This document shows positions 18,275 through 25,940 of a stretch of 64,000 bases of DNA, in pieces (the first letter of the stretch is position 1; each line of letters opens with the position of its first letter). The notes under the pieces were generated by a model, which did no database searches, was not told the DNA's origin, and saw nothing but the letters and a program-made list of their open reading frames with translations. The translations under genes were made by a program, and so were the position numbers. The stretch spans positions 434,001 to 498,000 of the forward strand of contig CAWHBF010000025.1 in assembly GCA_963827515.1 (NCBI GenBank), read 5' to 3'. This stretch comes from JABFSA01 sp963827515 (GTDB taxonomy: Bacteria > Acidobacteriota > Vicinamibacteria > Vicinamibacterales > UBA2999).

Positions 18275-19173
18275 TACTGCAAGACTTTCCCGGTGAGGAG
18301 GCGAAACGCCTCGACATACTTTTCACGCGTCCGTGCCACTACCTCGGGGGGGAGCGACGGGACAGGCGGCTGCTTGTTCCAGCCGATCTGCTCGAGGTAG
18401 TCACGGACGAACTGCTTGTCGAAACTGGGTTGTGCCCGGCCCGGCGTGTACTGATCCTTGGGCCAATAGCGCGACGAGTCGGGTGTCATCGCTTCGTCGA
18501 TGAGGATGACGTCGCCGTCCGACGTCACGCCGAACTCGAATTTGGTATCCGCCAGAAGGATACCGCACCGATCCGCATGGTCGGTGCCGCATTGGTACAG
18601 CGCCAGGGTGAGGCGCCGCAATGTCGCGACGAGCTCCGCGCCGACGAGGCGACCAGCCTCCGCCTCGCTGATGTTCACGTCGTGCCCGGTCGCTGCTTTG
18701 GTCGCCGGAGTGAAAATTGGGTCAGGCAGCCGGTCCGACTCGCGCAATCCGGCCGGAAGCGGGACTCCGCAGACTGCCCCGGTCGCGAGATAGTCCTTCC
18801 AGCCCGAGCCCGACAGGTAGCCGCGGGCGACGCATTCGACCGGCACCGGCTTCGCCCTGCGCACCAGCATGGATCGGCCGGCGAGCAGGTCGTCGAAGGG
18901 ACGCAGGGTCACCGGGAACTTCCGAACGTCTGTCTCGATGAGATGGTTTGGCACGATGTGCCGTGTCCGGTCGAACCAGAACGTCGAGAGCTGTGTGAGC
19001 ACCTTCCCCTTGTCCGGGATACCCGAGCCCAATACATAGTCGAACGCGGAAATCCGGTCGGTGGCGACGATGAGGAGGGTGTCTCCGAGGTCGTAAATGT
19101 CGCGAACTTTGCCCTGCTGATAAGGCGCGAGCCCGTTCAATCGTGTTTGGAGGAGGGGTTCGGCGGCCGGCAC
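18274..19173 (-). CDS. purC: Phosphoribosylaminoimidazole-succinocarboxamide synthase (SAICAR synthetase)
   Basis: ATP-dependent ligation of aspartate to CAIR in de novo purine synthesis. The 299-aa protein has GKVRDIYDLGDTLLIVATDR, ISAFDYVLGSGIPDKG, the signature VECVARGYLSGSGWKDY and the catalytic-core segments DTKFEFGV and IDEAMTPDSSRYWP. It is the eukaryote-like longer form (about 300 aa) rather than the 240-aa short form. It has its own promoter upstream and is followed by the coupled Fis-type gene. Confidence 0.95.
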   Translation of the reverse strand: MPAAEPLLQTRLNGLAPYQQGKVRDIYDLGDTLLIVATDRISAFDYVLGSGIPDKGKVLTQLSTFWFDRTRHIVPNHLIETDVRKFPVTLRPFDDLLAGRSMLVRRAKPVPVECVARGYLSGSGWKDYLATGAVCGVPLPAGLRESDRLPDPIFTPATKAATGHDVNISEAEAGRLVGAELVATLRRLTLALYQCGTDHADRCGILLADTKFEFGVTSDGDVILIDEAMTPDSSRYWPKDQYTPGRAQPSFDKQFVRDYLEQIGWNKQPPVPSLPPEVVARTREKYVEAFRLLTGKVLQ

Positions 19174-19197
19174 GGACGTTTCTCGAAGGGAGCGGGC

Positions 19198-19226
19198 ATC
19201 TTACAAGGAGCGCCGCGCGCCCGCAA
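19198..19226 (-). promoter_or_regulatory. Sigma-70-type promoter of purC
   Basis: On the minus strand TTGCGG (19226-19221) and TAAGAT (19203-19198) are separated by 17 bases. The purC ATG lies 24 bases downstream. The -10 box is good and the -35 box moderate. Confidence 0.5.
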
Positions 19227-19309
19227 CCGTACGCAAGACTCTCGGTTACCCCTCCTGAGGGGCCTGATATATTGTGTTACTCAATTCCGAAGGCTTCACA
19301 GGGCTCAGT

Positions 19310-20338
19310 GTGCGTATACGTACGATCTCAGTCTCCATTCTGGCGATCGCTCTCTTCGCCTGGTTTCTTCGCCACGCGAATCTCGGAGACGTCTGGGAGC
19401 ATGTTCGTCGGGCTCGCCTCGACCTGCTTCTGGCGGGACTCGGAACGATCTTCCTGACGTACGCGATGCGGGCGTGGCGGTGGCAGTATCTGCTGGCTCC
19501 CATCGGCCCCACGCGATTCCGTACAGCCTTTCGGACGACGATCATCGGGTTTGCGGCGCTCGGCGTACTGCCGGCCCGCGCCGGCGACATTCTGCGACCG
19601 TACCTGTTGGCGAAACAGGAAGGGTTGAGCACGTCGGCGACCTTTGCCACGATCGTGATGGAGCGTGTGCTCGATCTGATAGCGGTGCTGGCCCTCCTGG
19701 CCCTCTACGTATGGGGATTTGCCAACGCGGATTCGCTGCCTGCCTCGGTCATGCGTCCGATTGAAATCTCGGCTGCGGTGGCCGTGGTCGTGGTGATTGC
19801 GCTGATGGCGGTGATGTGGATCCTCGCGACTCACCCGGAACGTATCGGCCACGTGGTGTTCCGTGTGGCTCGTGTGTTGCCGCACGCGATGGCCGACCGA
19901 TTGGCCGGCCTCGCTCGGACCTTCAGCAGCGGGTTCGCTGTTGCCCGTGAGCCTCGGGCGCTCGGGATGGCGCTTCTCTGGTCGATTCCGCTCTGGGTGA
20001 CCATTTCCGCGGAGGCGTGGCTCGTGACCATCGCGTTTGGCATCGACATGCCGTTTTCGGGAACGTTCCTGCTGCAGGCCCTTCTCGTGATTGGCGTCGC
20101 GGTGCCCACCCCCGGGGCGGTGGGCAGCTTTCACGAGGCCTATCGATTCGGGGTGACGACGTTCTTTGGCGCCCCGAACAACTTGGCGGTGGCCGCCGCG
20201 ATCGTGACGCACGCGATCTCGTTCATACCGGTGGTTTTCGTCGGCCTGGTTTTCATGGCGCAGGATGGCCTCAGCGTCGGCGGCTTGCGCACCATCGCAA
20301 ACGTGGCGTCCGAAAAGGAGTTGCCGGCGCAGCCATGA
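19310..20338 (+). CDS. Flippase-like / lysylphosphatidylglycerol-synthase-type membrane protein (UPF0104)
   Basis: A 342-aa integral membrane protein with seven to eight hydrophobic segments. Family motifs are visible: AMRAWRWQYLLAPI, VLPARAGDILRPYLLAK, TIVMERVLDLIAV and GAVGSFHEAYRFGVT. Proteins of this fold include the transmembrane domain of MprF and putative lipid flippases; the substrate here is unknown. GTG at 19310 is preferred because AGGG precedes it at good spacing and it starts at the first membrane segment. An in-frame GTG at 19274 is the alternative. It overlaps nrdR by four bases. Confidence 0.75.
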   Translation: MRIRTISVSILAIALFAWFLRHANLGDVWEHVRRARLDLLLAGLGTIFLTYAMRAWRWQYLLAPIGPTRFRTAFRTTIIGFAALGVLPARAGDILRPYLLAKQEGLSTSATFATIVMERVLDLIAVLALLALYVWGFANADSLPASVMRPIEISAAVAVVVVIALMAVMWILATHPERIGHVVFRVARVLPHAMADRLAGLARTFSSGFAVAREPRALGMALLWSIPLWVTISAEAWLVTIAFGIDMPFSGTFLLQALLVIGVAVPTPGAVGSFHEAYRFGVTTFFGAPNNLAVAAAIVTHAISFIPVVFVGLVFMAQDGLSVGGLRTIANVASEKELPAQP

Positions 20339-20793
20339 AGTGCCCTTTCTGCAGTCACCTGGGCGACAAGGTCGTTGACTCTCGCGAGAGCAAGGAGGGC
20401 GAAGTGATTCGCCGTCGCCGCGAGTGCCTCGAATGCGGCCGGCGCTTCACCAGCTACGAACGGATCGACGAAATCCCGTACATGGTGATCAAGAAGGACG
20501 GGAGCCGTGAGCGCTTCGAGCGTCAAAAGCTCATCGCCGGTCTGCTCAAGGCCTGCGAGAAGCGCCCGGTGAGTGTGGCCGCGGTGGAGGCGGTGGCCGA
20601 TCGCGTCGAGGCCACGGTGCAGGAGCGTCCGGAGAAGGAGATGAGCACCGAAGAGGTTGGCGCGCTCGTCATGGATGAGCTCAAGCGGCTCGACAAGGTC
20701 GCTTACGTGCGCTTCGCGTCCGTCTACCGCCATTTCCGCGACATCGGCGAATTCATGACCGAGCTCAAGGACCTGCTCGCGACGAAAGAGTAA
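20335..20793 (+). CDS. nrdR: Transcriptional repressor NrdR
   Basis: Zinc-ribbon/ATP-cone repressor of ribonucleotide reductase genes. The 152-aa protein starts MKCPFCSHLGDKVVDSRESK and has two zinc-ribbon CxxC pairs (CPFC and CLECGRRFTSYER). The ATP-cone IKKDGSRERFERQKLIAG follows. Length and order are standard. It begins inside the stop of the preceding membrane-protein gene (ATGA). No ribonucleotide reductase gene lies in the window. Confidence 0.95.
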   Translation: MKCPFCSHLGDKVVDSRESKEGEVIRRRRECLECGRRFTSYERIDEIPYMVIKKDGSRERFERQKLIAGLLKACEKRPVSVAAVEAVADRVEATVQERPEKEMSTEEVGALVMDELKRLDKVAYVRFASVYRHFRDIGEFMTELKDLLATKE

Positions 20794-20798
20794 CTCCG

Positions 20799-20825
20799 GC
20801 CTCGAGGCCTTCGGCAGGCCGAGGC
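20799..20825 (+). other. Hairpin between nrdR and the sensor kinase gene
   Basis: Two 5-bp stem blocks (GCCTC/GAGGC and GGCCT/AGGCC) separated by a two-base bulge, with loop TCGGC, six bases after the nrdR stop. There is no T-tract, so it is not a standard terminator. It might attenuate or stabilise the transcript. Confidence 0.35.
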
Positions 20826-20835
20826 GGCCGACGAT

Positions 20836-23133
20836 ATGGCACTGACCCTCCGCGACGTTCCGGTCCGGCCGCAGTCCGTGGCGCCGCCACCGCGGCGGAG
20901 CTCCACGTCAGGACCGAACCGTCCCTTTCGCGACAACACGAAGCTACTGCTCGTCGGGATAGGCGTGCTCCTCATCGCGTTGGTGAGCTTGCTGGCACTC
21001 GCCAGCCGATCGGCGACGCTCGCGCCCGACTTCCTGACCGAGGTGGTGCTGTACGCGCTCTCCGCCACCAACCTCACGATTCTCGTCGCGCTCGTGTTCG
21101 TGCTCGCACGCAACATCGTCAAGCTGCTGGTCGAGAAGCGTCGCGCGCTGCCGTTCGCCCATTTCCGCGCCAAGCTGGTTGCGGTCCTTCTGGGCATGAC
21201 GCTCATCCCCGCGGTGCTCGTGCTGCTCGTCGGCAGCGGGCTCATCCGTACGAGCGTCGACCGCTGGTTCAACGCTCCGGTCGACGACGTGCTGTCGTCG
21301 GCCAATGCCATTGCCGGTGACTACTACCAAGAGCGGCAACGCCTTGTGTCGGCTGAGGCGGAACGTTTGGCATCGGCGCTCGGAGAACTCGACCTGTCGT
21401 CCGCCACCGTGACGGCGGTGCGGGACATCGTCGAACCGGGTGTGCTACAGGAGCGCCTGGGTCTCGTCGAAGTCTACCGGGTGGAGTTGGCCGGAGATGC
21501 GTCCGAACCGCTGTTCGTCCCGATCGTCGAGGTCGGGATGGCCACGCTGCCGCGGATCGCCTCGAGTGCGTCGTCCGAACAGCTCGTCGCGCGTGCCCTG
21601 GCGGGAAGCACCTCGACTCCGGTCGTCGAGCCTCTTCCTGACGGCGGCGACCTGATTCGCAGCGCTGTACCGGTGCGGGCGTCCGCGGACGCGCCACCGC
21701 AGGGTGTCGTGATCGCCAGCGAGTACGTGACGGGCCAGTTCGCCGCACGAGCGCGTCGGATGACCCGGGCATACGAGGACTACCAGCAACTTCGCGTACT
21801 TCGGCAACCCCTGGCCGGTGTCTACCTCTCCTTCTTCATCACCCTGACGCTCATGATTCTGGTCGCGGCGACCTGGATGGGGCTGTACCTGGCGAAGCGG
21901 ATCACGCGGCCCGTGCAGATGCTCGCGGCCGCCGCCAAGGAGATTGGGGCGGGACATCTCGACCATCGCGTAGAAGCTGAAACCCGTGATGAGTTCGGAT
22001 CGTTGATCGAAGCGTTCAATCGCATGGCTTCGGACCTGTCGACGAGCCGGCGCCGACTCGAGCGCTCCTCGATCGATCTGGAGCGCCGGCATCAGGATGT
22101 CGAGGCCAGGCGACGGTACGTCGAAACGATTCTCGAGCGCATCGCTGCGGGTGTGATCTCGGTGGATACGGCGGGCCACATTCGTACGATGAACTCCGCC
22201 GCGTCGAGGCTGCTCGGTCTCGACGCACGCACGTCTGGGCTGCCTGCCTCCGCTGTGTTCGGCTCGCCGGAATTGAAGCCATTGGTTGCGCTCGTGGACG
22301 AAGCGACGCGAAGCCGAACCGACGCGCTACCACAGGAGGTGACCATCGCGCCCGGAGGTCGGGAGCTGCATTTAGCGGTCATGACGAGCCCGTTGCGTCG
22401 CGAAGACGGCGTGTCTGACGGGGCCGTGATCGTCCTCGACGATGTGACACCGCTCATTCGCGCGCAGAAGGTGGCCGCGTGGCGCGAGGTCGCTCGCCGG
22501 CTGGCGCATGAGATCAAGAATCCGCTCACACCGATTCAACTCAGCGCCGAGCGCCTCCGTCGGCACTTCGCATCGGCCCCCTTGCACACGCGCGATCTCG
22601 TCGAGGAGTGCACCACGACCATCGTCGGGGAGGTGGAATCGCTCAAAGGACTCGTGGACGAGTTCTCCCAGTTTGCGAGGATGCCCGCTCCTCGGGCCCA
22701 GTCGACGGACCTTCACGCGCTGCTCGCCGATGTCCTGGCGCTCTATCAGGGCATCTTCGAGAGTGTCGAGCTGCAACTCAAGCGTGCGGAATCGCTGCCC
22801 AAGGTCTCGGTGGACTACGAGCAGATCCGGCGGGTATTGATCAATTTGATCGACAATGCGGTCGAGGCGATGGATCAACAGGGAGTGATTGACATCGAAA
22901 CACAGTACGACGCCGCCGAGCACCTGGTTCGCATCGTCGTCGCCGACAACGGTCCCGGAATTCCGCCAGCGGAGCGGGAGAAACTGTTCCTGCCGTACTA
23001 CTCGACCAAACGGCGAGGCAGCGGGCTCGGTCTGGCGATTGTCCGACGTATCGTCGCGGAGCATGGCGGCAGCATCGACGTCACCGAGAACGTGCCGCGC
23101 GGCACGCGGTTTGTCATCGAACTACCATGTTGA
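20836..23133 (+). CDS. NtrY-like membrane sensor histidine kinase
   Basis: A 765-aa sensor kinase. It has three N-terminal membrane segments (residues about 36-137), then an extracytoplasmic domain. A fourth membrane segment (LSFFITLTLMILVAATWMG) precedes HAMP (about 355-410) and PAS (about 430-530). HisKA has H-box RRLAHEIKNPLTPIQLSAE (His near residue 557), and the ATPase domain has N-box LINLIDNAVEAM plus G-boxes DNGPGIPP and GSGLGLAIVRRIV. This matches NtrY, which with NtrX/NtrC-type regulators responds to nitrogen or redox/envelope cues. The partner regulator follows after 181 bases of repeat. Confidence 0.9.
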   Translation: MALTLRDVPVRPQSVAPPPRRSSTSGPNRPFRDNTKLLLVGIGVLLIALVSLLALASRSATLAPDFLTEVVLYALSATNLTILVALVFVLARNIVKLLVEKRRALPFAHFRAKLVAVLLGMTLIPAVLVLLVGSGLIRTSVDRWFNAPVDDVLSSANAIAGDYYQERQRLVSAEAERLASALGELDLSSATVTAVRDIVEPGVLQERLGLVEVYRVELAGDASEPLFVPIVEVGMATLPRIASSASSEQLVARALAGSTSTPVVEPLPDGGDLIRSAVPVRASADAPPQGVVIASEYVTGQFAARARRMTRAYEDYQQLRVLRQPLAGVYLSFFITLTLMILVAATWMGLYLAKRITRPVQMLAAAAKEIGAGHLDHRVEAETRDEFGSLIEAFNRMASDLSTSRRRLERSSIDLERRHQDVEARRRYVETILERIAAGVISVDTAGHIRTMNSAASRLLGLDARTSGLPASAVFGSPELKPLVALVDEATRSRTDALPQEVTIAPGGRELHLAVMTSPLRREDGVSDGAVIVLDDVTPLIRAQKVAAWREVARRLAHEIKNPLTPIQLSAERLRRHFASAPLHTRDLVEECTTTIVGEVESLKGLVDEFSQFARMPAPRAQSTDLHALLADVLALYQGIFESVELQLKRAESLPKVSVDYEQIRRVLINLIDNAVEAMDQQGVIDIETQYDAAEHLVRIVVADNGPGIPPAEREKLFLPYYSTKRRGSGLGLAIVRRIVAEHGGSIDVTENVPRGTRFVIELPC

Positions 23134-23166
23134 CGGCGCGTCGTTCACCCTTCTGGATTCTCGATG

Positions 23167-23308
23167 CTCGGTTCGTGTTCCCGTTCGGTTCAGGTTCGGT
23201 TCGTGTTCACGTTCGACCCGCGGCTGCGTCGAACTCGAACGTGAACGGCGAACCGAACCTGAACACGAACGGAGCACCGAGAAGTCAGAAGCGTGAACGA
23301 CAGGTTCC
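23167..23308. repeat. Imperfect inverted repeat of GTTC-type short units, copy 1
   Basis: The whole gap between the kinase and its regulator consists of short units such as GGTTCGTGTTC. A left arm (about 23168-23214) is nearly the reverse complement of a right arm (about 23229-23281). The right flank (23282-23308), read on the minus strand, contains GTCGTTCACGCTTCT, which recurs on the plus strand at 54815. No open frame with coding character lies inside. Confidence 0.7.
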
Positions 23309-23314
23309 AGGTTC

Positions 23315-24709
23315 ATGCCGTCCATCCTGATCGTGGACGACGAACCTGGAGTTCGGAGCGCGCTCGGGGGCGTGCTGCGAGACGAGGGATACGACGTCGA
23401 GGCCGTCGACAGCGGGGAGGCCTGTCTGTCGGCGCTGGCGCGCGAGACGTACGACGTGGTCGTGCTCGACGTCTGGCTCCCCGGCATGGACGGCCTGGCG
23501 ACGCTTGCCCGGATGCGCGAGCGAGACATCGACGTGCAAATCGTGATCATCTCGGGCCACGGCAACGTCGAATCCGCGGTACGGGCGATCAAGATGGGCG
23601 CGTTTGATTTCGTCGAGAAGCCGCTCTCTCTCGAGAAAACGGTGCTCGTCGTGCGCAACGCGCTGCGGCAGCGACGACTCGAGGTGGAGAACCGCGCCCT
23701 TCGCGCCAGGGTCGACGCACCGCACACCATGGTCGGCGAGAGTTACGCCATGGTGAAGCTGCGAGAGCTGGTGGCGACGGCGGCGCCGACCAACGGCCGG
23801 GTCCTCATCTTCGGCGAGAACGGTACAGGCAAGGAGTTGGTGGCGCGCAGCATCCATCAATTGAGCCGCCGGCGTGCCGCCCCGTTCGTCGAGGTCAATT
23901 GCGCGGCCATCCCGGACGAACTCATCGAGAGCGAGCTCTTCGGCCACGTGCGGGGCGCCTTCACCGGCGCCGTCGCCGACCGCCGCGGGAAGTTCGAAGT
24001 CGCCCACGGGGGCACGATCTTCCTCGACGAAATCGGCGACATGAGCCTCAAGACTCAGGCCAAAGTGCTGCGTGTCCTGCAGGAGCAAGTGATGGAGGCG
24101 GTCGGTGGGTCAGCCCGCATCCGGGTGGATGCCCGCGTCCTCGCCGCGACGAACAAGGATCTTCCGACGGAGATCAGGGCAGGGCGGTTCCGCGAGGACC
24201 TGTTTTTCCGGTTGAACGTCGTGCCGATTTTCGTGCCGCCGCTGCGTGAGCGACAGGAAGACATTCCGCTCCTGGCGGATCACTTCATGGCGATGCTCGC
24301 GCGTGAGTACGGACGGCGATCCAAAGCTTTCGAGGCTGATGCCGTCATCGCCCTCCGTCACTACGCCTGGCCCGGCAACGTGCGGGAGCTCCGCAACGTC
24401 GTTGAACGCCTCATGATCATGGTGTCCGGCGATCGCATCTCCTCACGCGATTTGTCGTTTCTCGATCAGAGTCTGACCCCAGGCCCGGACATGCAGGCCG
24501 CCGACGCGAGGCCCGCCGTGACGGGCCCGTTGCACGAGGCCCGCGATCATTTCGAACGCGAGTACATCCTGCGCGCGCTCGCGGCACAGCAGGGCAATAT
24601 CTCTCGCACGGCGGAACTGTTGGGTGTCGAGCGAAGCAACCTGTACCGCAAGATGCGAGGTTTCGGCATCGCGCCTCCGCGGCGAGGGGAAGAGGACGAA
24701 GGTGTCTAG
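23315..24709 (+). CDS. NtrC/NtrX-family sigma-54-dependent response regulator
   Basis: A 464-aa regulator. The receiver domain has phospho-acceptor Asp in VVVLDVWLPGMDG (about residue 52) and Lys in FVEKPLS. The sigma-54 AAA+ domain has Walker A FGENGTGKELVAR, the sigma-54 contact loop GAFTGA (about residue 214), Walker B GTIFLDEIGDM and sensor FREDLFFRLNV. A Fis-type helix-turn-helix ends the protein (GNISRTAELLGVERSNLYRKM). Presence of GAFTGA means it should activate sigma-54 promoters. It pairs with the NtrY-like kinase upstream and its stop overlaps the next gene by eight bases. Confidence 0.93.
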   Translation: MPSILIVDDEPGVRSALGGVLRDEGYDVEAVDSGEACLSALARETYDVVVLDVWLPGMDGLATLARMRERDIDVQIVIISGHGNVESAVRAIKMGAFDFVEKPLSLEKTVLVVRNALRQRRLEVENRALRARVDAPHTMVGESYAMVKLRELVATAAPTNGRVLIFGENGTGKELVARSIHQLSRRRAAPFVEVNCAAIPDELIESELFGHVRGAFTGAVADRRGKFEVAHGGTIFLDEIGDMSLKTQAKVLRVLQEQVMEAVGGSARIRVDARVLAATNKDLPTEIRAGRFREDLFFRLNVVPIFVPPLRERQEDIPLLADHFMAMLAREYGRRSKAFEADAVIALRHYAWPGNVRELRNVVERLMIMVSGDRISSRDLSFLDQSLTPGPDMQAADARPAVTGPLHEARDHFEREYILRALAAQQGNISRTAELLGVERSNLYRKMRGFGIAPPRRGEEDEGV

Positions 24710-25790
24710 TCCTCGTCCGACGAGGGTCGAGGAGATTGCGACGCCTGCGCTCGTCGTCGATGTCGCCGCCATGGAACGCAACATTCGACGTATGGCGGAT
24801 TTCTTTCGCGACGGGCCATGCCGGTTGCGACCCCACTTCAAGGCTCACAAGACGCCAGAGATCGCGAGGCGGCAGCTGTCCGCCGGGTCGTGTTCGGGTC
24901 TGACGTGCGCGACGGTCTCGGAGGCGGAGGTAGCCGCTGACCTGTGCGACGACCTCTTGATCGCCAACGAGCCCGTCGGTCCCGGCAAGTGTGAGCGGGT
25001 CGCCGCGCTCGCTCGCCGCGTGCGGATGACCGTTGCCGTCGACTCTGAGGCGGGCCTCGCCGCCATAGGCCGGGCCGCACGAAATGCGGGCGTCACCGTC
25101 GGTGTCTTGGTGGACCTGAACGTCGGTCAGATGCGATGCGGGGTCGAACCGGGGCATGAGGTGGTGCAACTGGCACGTCGGGCCGCGTCCGTCGACGGCG
25201 TCACACTGCGCGGGCTGATGGGATACGAGGGACACGTCGTCAGCTTGCCGGATCGGCACGAACGTGAGGTGCGTACCCGCGCGTCGATGGCGGGTCTCGT
25301 CGAGAGCGCCGCGATGCTGAGGGCGAGCGGGCTTCCGTGCGAGCTGGTGTCGGCTGGAGGAACGGGCACCTACGACATCAGCGGCCGCATGCCGGGGATC
25401 ACGGAAATCCAGGCGGGTTCCTACGTGCTGATGGATACCGACTACGGGCAGCTCGACGTCCCGTTCGAACAGGCGTTCTGGGTGCTCGGAACGGTCATCA
25501 GCCGCCCTGAGCCGAGGCGCATCGTGGTGGACTGCGGTCACAAATCGATGACCAAGGACCATGGGCTCCCGAGTCCGCGGGATCTCGACGGAGGAACGGT
25601 GGTGTCGCTCAACGACGAGCACGCGACGATCCGTGTTCCGCACGACTGCCGAGCGCAGATCGGCGATCACGTCTTCATGAGGCCGTCACACACGGATCCG
25701 ACCATCAATCTGCACGACTCGTTTTATGCCCTCGACGGGGATCGTGTCGTCGACGTCTGGCCTATTGCCGCGCGCGGTTACCCGAGCTGA
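24702..25790 (+). CDS. D-threonine aldolase / D-serine dehydratase-like PLP enzyme
   Basis: A 362-aa fold-type III PLP enzyme (alanine-racemase-like N-terminal barrel plus DSD1-type C-terminal domain). The PLP lysine region is RPHFKAHKTPEIA. The C-terminal metal site reads RPSHTDPTINLHD, an H-x-D pair. From memory, D-threonine aldolases have His-x-Asp here while eukaryotic D-serine dehydratases have His-x-Cys, so aldolase (D-threonine to glycine and acetaldehyde) is favoured. The GTG at 24702 overlaps the NtrC-type gene by eight bases, so it is probably co-transcribed with the two-component system. Substrate is not proven. Confidence 0.78.
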   Translation: MSSPRPTRVEEIATPALVVDVAAMERNIRRMADFFRDGPCRLRPHFKAHKTPEIARRQLSAGSCSGLTCATVSEAEVAADLCDDLLIANEPVGPGKCERVAALARRVRMTVAVDSEAGLAAIGRAARNAGVTVGVLVDLNVGQMRCGVEPGHEVVQLARRAASVDGVTLRGLMGYEGHVVSLPDRHEREVRTRASMAGLVESAAMLRASGLPCELVSAGGTGTYDISGRMPGITEIQAGSYVLMDTDYGQLDVPFEQAFWVLGTVISRPEPRRIVVDCGHKSMTKDHGLPSPRDLDGGTVVSLNDEHATIRVPHDCRAQIGDHVFMRPSHTDPTINLHDSFYALDGDRVVDVWPIAARGYPS

Positions 25791-25877
25791 CACGTTTTCG
25801 CTCTCTCAGGAATGTCAGAAGTGTAATACCTCAAGACATTTATGTAGATCGTGGGAGACGCCCGGCGTCGGAGCATA

Positions 25878-25906
25878 TTGACTCCACTCCTGAACCCTCG
25901 TAAGCT
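25878..25906 (+). promoter_or_regulatory. Possible promoter of the Ser/Thr kinase gene
   Basis: TTGACT (25878-25883), a 17-base spacer and TAAGCT (25901-25906), 34 bases before the ATG at 25941. The -35 is good, the -10 is weak. Confidence 0.4.
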
Positions 25907-25940
25907 TCGGGTCTCTCGTCCATCCTGAACGTCAGTAACG

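Noticed and set aside
20799..20825. Intrinsic terminator after nrdR
   Set aside because: The hairpin has a bulge and no T-tract; kept only as an unassigned hairpin.
23167..23308. CRISPR-like array from the repeated GTTC units
   Set aside because: Units are 6-10 bases, degenerate and without unique spacers, and no cas genes are present.
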